In this document: piece by piece, positions 1 to 8,476 of the stretch
Layout: the number at the start of each line of letters is the position of its first letter
How positions within the stretch are numbered: position 1 is the first letter of the stretch
Assembly: GCA_039030555.1 (NCBI GenBank)
Contig: JBCCDY010000003.1
Span: 124,001 to 188,000, forward strand
Source of the DNA: JBCCDY01 sp039030555
GTDB lineage: Bacteria > Bacteroidota > Bacteroidia > Cytophagales > Cyclobacteriaceae
Direction: 5' to 3'
Length of the DNA: 64,000 nt
Translations under genes and position numbers: made by a program
Notes under the pieces: generated by a model
Told to the model about the DNA's origin: nothing
Database searches by the model: none
Seen by the model: the letters and a program-made list of their open reading frames with translations, nothing else

Positions 1-190
1 AGGTCTTCCCGGCTATTTCGCCCTCCTCCAGTCTAACGGAAACCCTTTCAAGGGCGTCATGTACATCCTGATTAAATCGATCTTCTCCCAGTCGAATCGC
101 TTCCTTGATCCAATAGACCTGAAACGCAATCAATCCAAGGAGTGCAATTGACATCAATCCGATGACCCATATGAATGTTTGTTTCTTCAC
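1..190 (-). CDS. Sensor histidine kinase, N-terminal fragment (cut by window edge)
   Basis: Only the first 63 codons are inside the window. Reading down from a GTG at 190 (an in-frame TAA lies two codons upstream, so nothing earlier is possible), the protein starts with KKQTF, then a hydrophobic helix of about 20 residues ending FQVYW, then a charged helix with LGEDRF and a heptad-like stretch. This 'short tail, one TM, charged periplasmic helix' start is typical of Bacteroidota two-component kinases and closely resembles the start of the kinase at 2771-4036. The catalytic part lies outside the window, so the kinase call is by analogy. It is divergent from the secreted protein at 319, across four phased TTAAC boxes. 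Confidence 0.6.
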   Translation of the reverse strand, partial: MKKQTFIWVIGLMSIALLGLIAFQVYWIKEAIRLGEDRFNQDVHDALERVSVRLEEGEIAGKT

Positions 191-229
191 GAGTTACCAA
201 AAATACGTCAGAGAACGCTTCCAGTTTGG

Positions 230-298
230 TTTTTAACGTTTTTTAACATCAATTAACCTCTTTTTAACTACCGGAAAGCTCTAATCGCAGTATAATTG
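230..298 (+). promoter_or_regulatory. Four phased TTAAC boxes plus -7 element
   Basis: TTAAC occurs at 233-237, 243-247, 253-257 and 264-268, steps of 10, 10 and 11 bases, so all four lie on one face of the helix. Three of them are preceded by TTT. A -7-like TATAATTG (one mismatch to TAnnTTTG) sits at 291-298, 22 bases after the last box. The same arrangement recurs at 4076-4142. The form (direct repeats at helical spacing abutting the -33 region) is what OmpR-family regulators usually bind; the binding protein is inferred. Confidence 0.6.
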
Positions 299-318
299 TT
301 TAATCAAAATCAACAATC

Positions 319-747
319 ATGAACAAATTCCTACTAATACCTTTATTTCTGAGTTTGAGCTTTCAAGCCTGTGCTCAAAGCAGTGGCAAGATCACTATCA
401 AAATAACCGACGAAACATCGGGGGAGAAGAAGACGATTGAAAAAAGCTATAACTCACGAAAGGAAATGTTCCAAGATGAGGAACTTCATGATTTTGACTT
501 ATTTCCTCATGACCTTATTGTACTTGACGATTCTGTAAAATTTGACCTCCCTATTTCGTTCGATAGGATCAACGAGCTTACTGAAATGGCCTCCAGGTTA
601 AGCGGGAAAGCAGACATTGTAGTTTCAGGTATTGATGTTGATATTAATGAAGAGGAAATAAGGGCACATGTCGAAAAAATTACGGAAGAATTGAGCGACT
701 TCAAGCACTTCGAAACAGACCATTTTAGAAGAAAGAAACCAGATTGA
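319..747 (+). CDS. Small exported protein of unknown function
   Basis: A 142-residue protein. Residues 1-19 look like a signal peptide; FQAC at 14-18 could be a weak lipobox, so it may be a lipoprotein or simply cleaved after the CAQ. The mature part is acidic, with many Glu/Asp and a basic tail (RRKKPD). No family is recognised. The start is the first ATG after the -7-like box at 291-298. It is transcribed away from a sensor kinase fragment, across the phased TTAAC boxes, which suggests it is controlled by that two-component system and may act as its periplasmic reporter or inhibitor (inference only). Confidence 0.65.
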   Translation: MNKFLLIPLFLSLSFQACAQSSGKITIKITDETSGEKKTIEKSYNSRKEMFQDEELHDFDLFPHDLIVLDDSVKFDLPISFDRINELTEMASRLSGKADIVVSGIDVDINEEEIRAHVEKITEELSDFKHFETDHFRRKKPD

Positions 748-769
748 GTTTTCGGTGACCTTTAAACTA

Positions 770-799
770 TTGTAGTAAATAATTATTACGTTAGTTTTG
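770..799 (+). promoter_or_regulatory. Bacteroidota-type promoter before lysA
   Basis: TTG at 770-772, 19 bases, then TAGTTTTG at 792-799, an exact fit to TTG-N19-TAnnTTTG. Transcription would begin near 806, at the base of the hairpin at 804-825. Confidence 0.6.
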
Positions 800-803
800 C
801 GCA

Positions 804-836
804 GGGAGTATGGATTCATACTCCCTTTTCTTTTTT
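804..836 (+). terminator. Perfect hairpin with T-tract in the lysA leader
   Basis: GGGAGTATG (804-812), loop GATT, CATACTCCC (817-825): nine perfect base pairs, followed by TTTTCTTTTTT (826-836). It is either the terminator of the gene ending at 747 or, given the promoter at 770-799, a hairpin at the very 5' end of the lysA message. Confidence 0.7.
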
Positions 837-851
837 ATATCTGGTTAAAAT

Positions 852-2084
852 ATGGTAATCGAGAACGGAAAATATAAAGTGCAGGGGCTCGACCTTGTTG
901 AGGTGGCGAAGGAGTTTGGAACTCCTGTTTATGTGTATGATGCAGCTAAGATCGAAGAGAATTATAAGAAGCTTCGAGGGGCTTTTTCAGAAATGGACGT
1001 GAAGATAAAATATGCAGCCAAAGCCCTAACCAATATTTCTGTTTTAAAATATATTAAGAGTTTAGGGGCTGGAATGGATGCAGTTTCACTCCAGGAAGCT
1101 CGAATAGGCCTAAAAGCTGGCTTTTCACCTTCTGACATTTTCTACAGTCCAAACAGCGTAGGCTTTGATGAGATCGAAGCAGCTGTTGAATTGGGATTAG
1201 TAGTTAATATTGATAATATCTCTATTTTGGAGCACTTCGGAAACAGATATCATGATTCGGTTCCTGTTTCCATTCGTTTGAATCCGCACATTATGGCCGG
1301 AGGAAACAAAAAGATTTCCACCGGACATGCAGATTCTAAATTTGGGATTTCTATCTATCAGTTACCCCACATTTTGAAGGTTGTTAATACCTATAACATT
1401 AATGTACAGGGGTTACACATTCATACAGGATCTGATATTCTCGATGCGGAGGTTTTCCTGAAAATGGCTGAAATCCTTTTCGGGATAGCTATGGATTTTA
1501 GGGATTTGAAATTCATCGATTTTGGCAGTGGTTTTAAAGTGGCATATAAAGAAGGAGATTATACCACCGATATTTATGATGTAGGGCTGAAGCTGGGTAA
1601 AGCCTTTAAGGCTTTCTGTAAAGACTACGGGAGAGAACTTGAAATCTGGTTTGAACCGGGTAAATATTTAGTAAGTGAATCCGGTTATTTCTTGGTTCAG
1701 GCTAATGTGATTAAAACGACTCCCGCTACTGTTTTTGTAGGCGTAAACTCCGGTTTGAATCACTTGATCAGGCCTATGATGTATGAGTCTTATCATGAGA
1801 TCATAAACATATCAAATCCTAATGGTCTCAGAAGAGTTTATACAGTAGTAGGATACATTTGTGAGACCGATACGTTCGGTTTAGACCGCAAACTGCACGA
1901 AGTCCGAGAAGAGGATATTCTCGTTATGAAGAATGCAGGAGCTTATTCGTTTATGATGTCATCCAACTATAATTCAAGAGTGAAACCTCCTGAAGTATTT
2001 ATCCATAATGGAGAGGCACACCTAATCAGAAAGAGAGAGACTTTTGAAGATGTAATGAGAAATCAGATTGAGCTAGACTTCTGA
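852..2084 (+). CDS. lysA: Diaminopimelate decarboxylase
   Basis: Last enzyme of lysine synthesis: PLP-dependent decarboxylation of meso-diaminopimelate to L-lysine in the cytoplasm. The 410 residues match the usual length (about 400). Visible landmarks are the PLP lysine in KYAAKALTN (K57), the HIHTGSD motif that holds the cofactor, EPGKYL, and near the C-terminus CETDTFG, whose Cys-Glu completes the active site across the dimer. The ATG at 852 gives a normal N-terminus reaching GTPVYVYD. The end overlaps by 12 bases the convergent response regulator gene. The promoter at 770-799 and the hairpin at 804-836 lie just upstream. Confidence 0.93.
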   Translation: MVIENGKYKVQGLDLVEVAKEFGTPVYVYDAAKIEENYKKLRGAFSEMDVKIKYAAKALTNISVLKYIKSLGAGMDAVSLQEARIGLKAGFSPSDIFYSPNSVGFDEIEAAVELGLVVNIDNISILEHFGNRYHDSVPVSIRLNPHIMAGGNKKISTGHADSKFGISIYQLPHILKVVNTYNINVQGLHIHTGSDILDAEVFLKMAEILFGIAMDFRDLKFIDFGSGFKVAYKEGDYTTDIYDVGLKLGKAFKAFCKDYGRELEIWFEPGKYLVSESGYFLVQANVIKTTPATVFVGVNSGLNHLIRPMMYESYHEIINISNPNGLRRVYTVVGYICETDTFGLDRKLHEVREEDILVMKNAGAYSFMMSSNYNSRVKPPEVFIHNGEAHLIRKRETFEDVMRNQIELDF

Positions 2085-2768
2085 TACCTCCAATTTGAAT
2101 CCGACTCCGTGATAATTTACAATCTTCACATTTGGGTCGGATTTTAAATATTTTCTGAGCTTGGAAATAAAAACATCCATACTTCTTCCAGCGAAATAAT
2201 CATTTTCGCCCCAGATTTTTTTTAGAAGCTCTTCCCTTTTAACGATAGTCGATTGTTTCTGAACCAGGTATCGAAGCACATCGGCTTCACGCTGGGTTAT
2301 ACTTCTTTCATCAGAATCAATGGAAAGGTGTAGATTTTTATAATCGAAATGATATTGTCCAACCGCGAAATCATTGGGTTCTTCTTTTTCCTGTGAGCTC
2401 GTTCTTTTCAGAAATACTTCTATTCTACAAGCCAGCTCGTCCATGTTAAAAGGCTTGGTAATATAATCATCTCCGCCAACCTGGAAGCCTTCAATGACGT
2501 CCTCTTTCATGGATTTTGCCGTCAAAAATAAAATAGGAATTTGCTCATTCTTATTTCTGATTTTCCTGGCAAGACTTATACCATCTTCCTTCGGAAGCAT
2601 AATATCGAGGAGGCATAGATTAAAATCGAATCGATTGAAACAATCATAACCATCCCGACCATCCCGAGCGTGTACTACCTGATAACCCCTTTCTTCAAGA
2701 TTGTCTTTAATCACAAAGCCAAGATTTTCATCATCTTCTACAAGGAGCAGTTTTTTTGTCTTTTTCAT
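2073..2768 (-). CDS. OmpR/PhoB-family response regulator
   Basis: 231 residues from ATG at 2768 (an upstream TTG at 2801 would add 11 residues inside the kinase gene; the ATG starts two bases after the kinase stop and gives the canonical KKLLLVEDDE start, so it is preferred). Receiver domain at about 5-120: acidic pair EDD, phosphoryl-acceptor D55 in LLDIMLP, Thr in FLTAK, and Lys in YITKPF. Winged-helix DNA-binding domain at about 135-230 with TQREADVLRYL and a KLRKYL recognition region. Partner of the kinase at 2771-4036. Probable targets are the TTAAC arrays at 4076-4112 and possibly 233-268 (inference). Confidence 0.93.
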   Translation of the reverse strand: MKKTKKLLLVEDDENLGFVIKDNLEERGYQVVHARDGRDGYDCFNRFDFNLCLLDIMLPKEDGISLARKIRNKNEQIPILFLTAKSMKEDVIEGFQVGGDDYITKPFNMDELACRIEVFLKRTSSQEKEEPNDFAVGQYHFDYKNLHLSIDSDERSITQREADVLRYLVQKQSTIVKREELLKKIWGENDYFAGRSMDVFISKLRKYLKSDPNVKIVNYHGVGFKLEVSEV

Positions 2769-2770
2769 AT

Positions 2771-4036
2771 TTATGCCAATGGTAATTGAACCGTAAAACA
2801 AGAGCCGCTGCCAAGTCCGCTTTGAATATTGATCTTACCTCTATGGGCTTCAATCATGGTTTTAACATAGTTAAGGCCAATTCCGAAGCCTTTAACGTCG
2901 TGAACATTTCCTGTAGGTACCCGATAAAACTTCTTGAATATCTTCGAAATTTCATCTTTTCCGATACCAATGCCATTATCTGTCACCTCTATACATACGT
3001 TTGAATTCTGATTAAAGGTTTTCAATTTGATAGTTGGTCTCTTCTCGCAATACTTAAGCGCGTTATCAAGAAGATTATAAAACACATTGGTTAGATGTAA
3101 GCGATCTGCATTTACAGTACTTTCTGTAGAAAGAAAATCTGTTTTAATATTAAAATCACATTCTTTATGAGCGTTATTAATCTGCTTTACGGAGCTCATT
3201 AGAATTTCTTCAACGCTTACTTTTTCTTTGCTAAGCTTAACTTTATGCTTGTCGGTAGTCGCCATTTGAAGAACCCTTTCTACCTGATTTTTAAGACGGT
3301 CGGCTTCCTCTTTTATTATAGCCGTATAATGCGACAATCGGGCAGGACTTTTTATGATATCAGGTTTATTTAAAACTTCTGAAGAAATGGAAATTGTAGA
3401 GATTGGAGTTTTAAACTCATGGGTCATATTATTAATGAAGTCTTTTTGAATTTCAGATAGCCTTTTTTGCCTTAGAATTACCGCCATAGCGTAGACAAAA
3501 AAGATAATCACAACAACCATCATCAGTGTGGTGAACGACCAGATACCCATTTCCGCAATCGTGCTTCCAATCTTATTTGGAAAGTGTACCCCGAAATAGT
3601 AGTCGTTTCGATCCAGTCGTGGGAAACTAGCCCTGGCTTTGTAATTGTCTTCCACATCAAGGTTTACATAACTACCGTAAACCAATTGCTCATGACTACA
3701 ATCGTAGATGGCATATTCAAAATCCATTTCGATCTCCCGTTTTTTAAACTCCTTCCTCAAGCTGCCCTCAAGCTTCTTAGGATTGATGAAGTCGTTCACA
3801 TTCACCAAATAGTAGCTGGAAGATACTTTGTTAACTGGATTGAGATTTGTGACCTGTGTGTTTGAACAGGAAGCCATTTGTTCACTCACCTTTTTTAAAG
3901 CAAGATTGACTTTATGAGAGAATTCTTTCTCTTTCAAATTGAATGCACGAATCACCCAGAATGCCTGTATGGTCACCATACCAACCACTGCTATGGCTCC
4001 GAGAATGATTACAAGACGGATATGTGCATTTTTCAT
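2771..4036 (-). CDS. Sensor histidine kinase
   Basis: 421 residues. TM1 at about 8-28, a periplasmic domain of about 130 residues, TM2 at about 165-187, then the kinase core: H-box MTHEFKTPIS (phospho-acceptor His), N-box NLLDNALKYC, G1 DNGIGIG, and G2 GFGIGLNYVK. There is no HAMP domain; the short linker runs straight from TM2 into the dimerisation helices, as is common in Bacteroidota. Co-transcribed with the response regulator two bases downstream. The region upstream (4037-4196) holds phased TTAAC boxes and separates it from a divergent DUF1573 gene. The periplasmic sensor is not a recognised fold. Confidence 0.93.
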   Translation of the reverse strand: MKNAHIRLVIILGAIAVVGMVTIQAFWVIRAFNLKEKEFSHKVNLALKKVSEQMASCSNTQVTNLNPVNKVSSSYYLVNVNDFINPKKLEGSLRKEFKKREIEMDFEYAIYDCSHEQLVYGSYVNLDVEDNYKARASFPRLDRNDYYFGVHFPNKIGSTIAEMGIWSFTTLMMVVVIIFFVYAMAVILRQKRLSEIQKDFINNMTHEFKTPISTISISSEVLNKPDIIKSPARLSHYTAIIKEEADRLKNQVERVLQMATTDKHKVKLSKEKVSVEEILMSSVKQINNAHKECDFNIKTDFLSTESTVNADRLHLTNVFYNLLDNALKYCEKRPTIKLKTFNQNSNVCIEVTDNGIGIGKDEISKIFKKFYRVPTGNVHDVKGFGIGLNYVKTMIEAHRGKINIQSGLGSGSCFTVQLPLA

Positions 4037-4075
4037 AAATCAAAAATAAAGCATGAAAAACAGAAAACTCACTCG

Positions 4076-4142
4076 TTAACAGGTCTTTAACATCATTTAA
4101 GAATCGGTTAACAACAATTCTGCTGAACAAAGGCGATGTTTG
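4076..4142 (+). promoter_or_regulatory. Second set of four phased TTAAC boxes plus -7 element
   Basis: TTAAC at 4076-4080, 4087-4091, TTAAG at 4097-4101 and TTAAC at 4108-4112: steps of 11, 10 and 11 bases. A -7-like GATGTTTG (one mismatch to TAnnTTTG) sits at 4135-4142, again 22 bases after the last box, exactly as at 264-298. It lies between a kinase/regulator operon and the DUF1573 gene, so autoregulation plus control of DUF1573 is likely. Confidence 0.6.
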
Positions 4143-4196
4143 AATAAACTATTTAACTGTAATCAATTATTTTTACCAACATATAATTTTAATACT

Positions 4197-4595
4197 ATGA
4201 AAAAGCTTCAATTTATTATTGGATTACTCTTGTTATCTGTTTCAGTTCATGCTCAAGATGAAAGCCTGACTGCGGAAGCAAAACCTCTGGCCCCTCTTAT
4301 GAGTCTGGAAGCTGATGCTCATGATTTTGGACAGATAAAACAGGGCGAACCTGTTACAGCTACTTTCAAATTTGTGAATACTGGCGCTCTACCTTTAATC
4401 ATTACCAATGCGAAAGGATCGTGTGGTTGCACGGTGCCTAGCTATACGAAAGAGCCTATTGCTCCTAATGCTACTGGAGAAATAATGGCCACTTATAATG
4501 CTGCTAACAAAGGTGTATTTACTAAAACAGTTACTGTAACGACTAACGAGGGACAATCGCGAATACTCAGAATAAAAGGAGAAGTAATAGAATAA
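4197..4595 (+). CDS. Secreted DUF1573 protein
   Basis: 132 residues from the ATG at 4197; a longer frame from 4140 exists but would put a polar tail in front of the signal peptide and begin inside the promoter. Residues 1-19 are a signal peptide ending VHAQ. The rest is the DUF1573 domain, an immunoglobulin-like fold with the diagnostic HDFGQI ... NTG ... GSCGCTVP ... EIMATYNA pattern. The protein is expected in the periplasm or on the surface; DUF1573 proteins are abundant in Bacteroidota but have no established activity. Divergent from, and probably controlled by, the adjacent two-component system. Confidence 0.88.
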   Translation: MKKLQFIIGLLLLSVSVHAQDESLTAEAKPLAPLMSLEADAHDFGQIKQGEPVTATFKFVNTGALPLIITNAKGSCGCTVPSYTKEPIAPNATGEIMATYNAANKGVFTKTVTVTTNEGQSRILRIKGEVIE

Positions 4596-4660
4596 TTCCT
4601 ATTTCATTTTATAACTAAGAAATTCAAATAGAATTATCATATTTGCACTCCGAATTTCTT

Positions 4661-4735
4661 GGGGCATTAGCTCAGTTGGTTTAGAGCACTACCTTGACAG
4701 GGTAGGGGTCGCTGGTTCGAATCCAGCATGTCCCA
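4661..4735 (+). tRNA. tRNA-Val (anticodon GAC)
   Basis: Full cloverleaf: acceptor GGGGCAT (4661-4667) with ATGTCCC (4728-4734), D-stem GCTC/GAGC, anticodon stem CTACC/GGTAG around loop TTGACAG with anticodon GAC at 4696-4698, T-arm with GGTTCGAATCC, discriminator A. CCA is not encoded. A -7-like CATATTTG at 4638-4645 is correctly placed upstream. Confidence 0.96.
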
Positions 4736-4804
4736 CAATCAAATCTTAGGAGTTTTTATCTTTAATACTTAATAAGGGACTTTTCTTACTGATTTAGCGG
4801 AATA

Positions 4805-4846
4805 GTCGCTGTTTCGTTCCGATGCTTCGGAACCAGCATGTCCCAC
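4805..4846 (+). repeat. Degenerate copy of the tRNA-Val 3' end
   Basis: GTCGCTG-TTTCG at 4805-4816 and CCAGCATGTCCCAC at 4833-4846 repeat the T-arm and acceptor end of the tRNA at 4708-4736. Between them a perfect 7-bp hairpin (GTTCCGA/TCGGAAC, 4816-4833) replaces part of the T-loop. Duplicated tRNA 3' ends are the usual footprint of an integrative element, though no integrase is present here. Confidence 0.6.
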
Positions 4847-5159
4847 ATAATTCCTTCACTCGAACTCTTCTGGAAAGCCTTCCTTTGAGCATATCATAGG
4901 TGAGTTTCAAAGCAAATACTTTTATACTAAAATTGGCTCTGCTCATTTGTTTCATCATTCAAGATTCTTTTCGTTTTATTCTCTCAAACAGGGTCAATTT
5001 TATCTTCATTTTGGGTAAATTCATGCAAGGCATTTTAAAGGCGGTCTAAATATTTACTCAAAGGTTTTAGAGTTTGTATTTTTTATTCATTTTCGCGCTT
5101 TAAAAGAAAAACCACCTATCTTAATTATTAATAATTTCAGGTCCAACCGCAATTTGATT
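4847..5159. other. Gene-free stretch before the TonB receptor
   Basis: About 310 AT-rich bases with no open frame that looks coding on either strand and no recognised RNA. It probably holds the promoter of the receptor gene, but no convincing -33/-7 pair could be chosen; TTCATTTT near 5085 is only a weak match. Confidence 0.5.
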
Positions 5160-8100
5160 ATGAAAAAACATTTACTAAGATCTATTTTAATCCTTTTCGT
5201 TCTATTTCCGGGGCTAATATGGGCACAGGGTGTTACCACCTCCGGTATGAACGGACTTGTAACCGATGAACTGGGTGAGGCTCTTCCCGGTGCTAACGTA
5301 GTAGCCGTTCATGAACCTAGTGGAACAAAATACTTCGGAACTACTTCTGAAGGTGGCCTTTTCACCATACAAGGTATGCGTGTAGGTGGCCCATATACAG
5401 TGACTATCTCATTTATTGGTTTTGAGAACTATATTCTGGAAGGAGTATCATTAACTCTAGGTGAAACTTATTCCGTATTTGCATTTTTAAGCGAAGATGC
5501 TGTTCAGTTAGAAACCATTGAAATTACTGGTATTCAAGACCCTAATCTGAGTGTTGATAAAACAGGTGCTGCTACGAGTATTTCGCAGGAGCAAATTGTT
5601 AATCTCCCAACGATTGGTCGTAGCGCGCAGGATTATTATAGACTAACACCAGCAGCTTCAGGCAATAGTTTTGGAGGAAGGAATAACCAATTCAATAACT
5701 TTTCCTTTGATGGAGCTTTGCTGAACAACCCTTTTGGCTTGGATGCAGCCGTAGCTGGAGGCCAGGCAGCTGCCAACCCTATATCTTTAGATGCTGTTGA
5801 GCAGATTCAGGTTTCGTTATCACCGTTCGATGTACGTCAGGCAGGATTTACGGGAGCTGCAGTTAATCTTGTTACACGGAGTGGTACTAATGAAGTATCA
5901 GGATCTGTTTTCGGGTTTTTTAGAAATGAAAATTTAACTGGTGGTGAGGTAAGTGGTAATGATATAGTAGTTCCAGAATTGAATGCCACTCAATTTGGCT
6001 TTAGAGTAGGAGGGCCTATTGTAAAGAACAAATTATTCTTTTTTGTCAATTATGAAGGCGAAAGAAGGGAAGATGCCGGCTCAAACTTCTTAGCCGCAAG
6101 AAGCGAGGCAGAGGCCCAAGCAGCTCTTGATGGACAACTTCTTGGCGTTTCCAGAGTCTTAGCTAGTGATCTAATAGCCGTGAGAAATGCATTAGGGGCG
6201 CCACCTTTAAACTACGAAACTGGAGAATTTGAGAATTTTTTACATGATAGAGAAAGTGACAAATTTTTGATAAAACTAGATTGGAATGCTCATCCTAACC
6301 ATACGGTATCATTCAAATACAATTTTTTGAATTCTTTTAGAGATCTACCAGCAAATGAGAGTGCTATTTTAAGTAGAGGGCCTAATGTTCAAACATTACA
6401 GTTTTTTAATTCTGGATATCGAATTAATAATGATTTGAACTCTGCGGTATTAGAAGTAAACTCTAGACTAGGGGGAGGAAAATATTCTAATAGACTATTA
6501 GTGGTATATCAAGATTTTAAAGATCGAAGAGATCCGTTCAGTTCTCCATTCCCACCTATTACTATTTTTGAGGGCGCTTCACCATATATTATTGCAGGAC
6601 ATGAACCATTCTCCATTAACAACGAACTTGACCAGGAAGTACTTCAAATAAGTAATAATTTTGATGTAAATCTGGGGAATCACGTATTTACTGGAGGATT
6701 TGTTTTTGAGCGTTTTGAGTTTAGAAACTCATTTAATCTCACCTCTTTTGGATTTCCTTTTAATTTCGGTAGAGGAAATCCTTTTGATAATGTATTCGAT
6801 GATGTCGATCAATTTCTAAGTACCGTTCAAAACGATCCTGCATTTTTTACAGATCAAGTACCAGATAATCCAACATTTAACAATGATTTTATAACCGTAG
6901 GACAAATAGGAATTTATGCTCAAGATGAATGGTTTGTTAATTCGCAATTAAAATTAACCTTAGGCTTAAGGGTTGATTGGCCACTTTTCTTTGATACGGA
7001 GCCTAGGTTTGCTAATACAGATCCTGTGGTTTATTTCGATGAAAATGGAACTCCTCTTATACCAAACGCACAAGGAGTCACAATAGATAATACTGTTTTT
7101 CCTGATCAAGACCCATTATTTTCACCACGTTTTGGGTTTAATTATGACGTTTCTGGAGATAAATCGTTCATCCTTCGGGGAGGATCTGGATTGTTCACTG
7201 GTAGGCTCCCATTTGTGTGGATTGCCAATCAGGTTAGTAATCCAGAAACTGGTTTTTTTAACTTTAATGTCACGGCACCTGATTTCAATTTTCCTCAGGT
7301 TTGGAAAAGTAATTTAGGAGTTGATAAAGTTCTTCCTGGAAATATTATCAGTTCACTAGATATTAATTATTCTCAGGATGTTAATTCAGTTCTAGTAAGA
7401 AATTTAGGAATAGGTACACCAACACAAAGTTTAAATACCAGCTTCGACCAAAGACCAGTTTATGGGTTCTCTGGTGAAGATAGAGTATTTTTTGATGCTG
7501 ATGGAGATGGTTCTCCAGAGCCAGGTATTAATGCTTTCGTTTTTGATAATGAAGACAGAGGTTATCAATTTAATGTTTCAACCCAATTTCAAAAAGGTTT
7601 TGAAAACGGTATATATGCGACCTTCGGATACAATTATAATCTATCAAGAGACTTAAGCAGTATTCCCGCAGAAATCTCCGGAGATGCTTTTGGGTTGAAT
7701 CCTATTTCCGGAAATTCCAATCAACCTCGTTTGACAAATTCACAATTTGGAAATAGACATCGTTTTATTGGGTCAGCTTCGAAAAAATTTAGTTATGGCG
7801 ACGGAAAATTTGGGACGACCTTATCCTTCTTTTTTGAATACGCAGAGGGTAATAGGTTTTCATATGTTTATGCAGGAGATCTTAACGGGGACTTCTTTTC
7901 AAATGATCTGATTTACATTCCCACTTCAGCGGATATAAACAATATGATATTTGCAACTCCTGACTTTTTGGATGCACCTGGAACTGTTGGTACAGACGCA
8001 GAGCAACAATTACAAAGGGCAGCTTTAGAAGCTTACATTTCAAGTGATGAATACCTGAGAGAAAATCGTGGGCAGATAAGTGAAGCAAATGAAGCTATCA

Positions 8101-8411
8101 GACCATGGTTTTCAACTTGGGATGTACGATTATTACAAGATTACAATTTTGAGGCAGGTGGTAAAACTAACACCATTCAATTCAGCATAGATATTTTGAA
8201 TTTTGGAAATTTACTTAATTCTGACTGGGGAGTAAGAGAAATAAATACTAGCGGAATTGAATTTGAGACTCCGATAGGTGTTGATGGATTCGATGGAAAC
8301 GGTACCCCGGTATTTAGTTTTGATCCTAGTCAAACTAACCCGATCACAGATGACATAAGTCTCCTTTCAAGATGGCAAATCCAGTTTGGGTTGAGGTATA
8401 TCTTTAATTGA
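5160..8411 (+). CDS. TonB-dependent receptor with carboxypeptidase-regulatory-like domain (Oar-like)
   Basis: Outer-membrane active transporter, 1083 residues from ATG at 5160 (a TTG two codons earlier is not needed). Signal peptide 1-23 ending WAQ. A carboxypeptidase-regulatory-like beta sandwich at about 28-118 (GLVTDELGEALPGANVV), a TonB plug at about 135-240 with a VEQIQVSLSPFDVRQ helix-strand region, and a 22-strand-type barrel to the C-terminal aromatic strand GLRYIFN. The Oar subfamily is known in myxobacteria and Bacteroidota for export or uptake of large substrates. No SusD partner follows, so it is not a standard glycan locus. The substrate cannot be told. It follows the tRNA-Val/tRNA-remnant region and ends at a strong terminator. 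Confidence 0.88.
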   Translation: MKKHLLRSILILFVLFPGLIWAQGVTTSGMNGLVTDELGEALPGANVVAVHEPSGTKYFGTTSEGGLFTIQGMRVGGPYTVTISFIGFENYILEGVSLTLGETYSVFAFLSEDAVQLETIEITGIQDPNLSVDKTGAATSISQEQIVNLPTIGRSAQDYYRLTPAASGNSFGGRNNQFNNFSFDGALLNNPFGLDAAVAGGQAAANPISLDAVEQIQVSLSPFDVRQAGFTGAAVNLVTRSGTNEVSGSVFGFFRNENLTGGEVSGNDIVVPELNATQFGFRVGGPIVKNKLFFFVNYEGERREDAGSNFLAARSEAEAQAALDGQLLGVSRVLASDLIAVRNALGAPPLNYETGEFENFLHDRESDKFLIKLDWNAHPNHTVSFKYNFLNSFRDLPANESAILSRGPNVQTLQFFNSGYRINNDLNSAVLEVNSRLGGGKYSNRLLVVYQDFKDRRDPFSSPFPPITIFEGASPYIIAGHEPFSINNELDQEVLQISNNFDVNLGNHVFTGGFVFERFEFRNSFNLTSFGFPFNFGRGNPFDNVFDDVDQFLSTVQNDPAFFTDQVPDNPTFNNDFITVGQIGIYAQDEWFVNSQLKLTLGLRVDWPLFFDTEPRFANTDPVVYFDENGTPLIPNAQGVTIDNTVFPDQDPLFSPRFGFNYDVSGDKSFILRGGSGLFTGRLPFVWIANQVSNPETGFFNFNVTAPDFNFPQVWKSNLGVDKVLPGNIISSLDINYSQDVNSVLVRNLGIGTPTQSLNTSFDQRPVYGFSGEDRVFFDADGDGSPEPGINAFVFDNEDRGYQFNVSTQFQKGFENGIYATFGYNYNLSRDLSSIPAEISGDAFGLNPISGNSNQPRLTNSQFGNRHRFIGSASKKFSYGDGKFGTTLSFFFEYAEGNRFSYVYAGDLNGDFFSNDLIYIPTSADINNMIFATPDFLDAPGTVGTDAEQQLQRAALEAYISSDEYLRENRGQISEANEAIRPWFSTWDVRLLQDYNFEAGGKTNTIQFSIDILNFGNLLNSDWGVREINTSGIEFETPIGVDGFDGNGTPVFSFDPSQTNPITDDISLLSRWQIQFGLRYIFN

Positions 8412-8430
8412 TTTTAGCTTGATTTCCTAG

Positions 8431-8466
8431 AAAAAGCCTTCCTTCATGACGGAAGGCTTTTTTTAT
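8431..8466. terminator. Bidirectional terminator
   Basis: AAAAAGCCTTCC (8431-8442), loop of 8, GGAAGGCTTTTT (8451-8462) with T-rich flank on the + side and A-rich flank on the other. It serves the TonB receptor and the convergent glycosyltransferase. Confidence 0.9.
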
Positions 8467-8476
8467 TTTTAAAACC

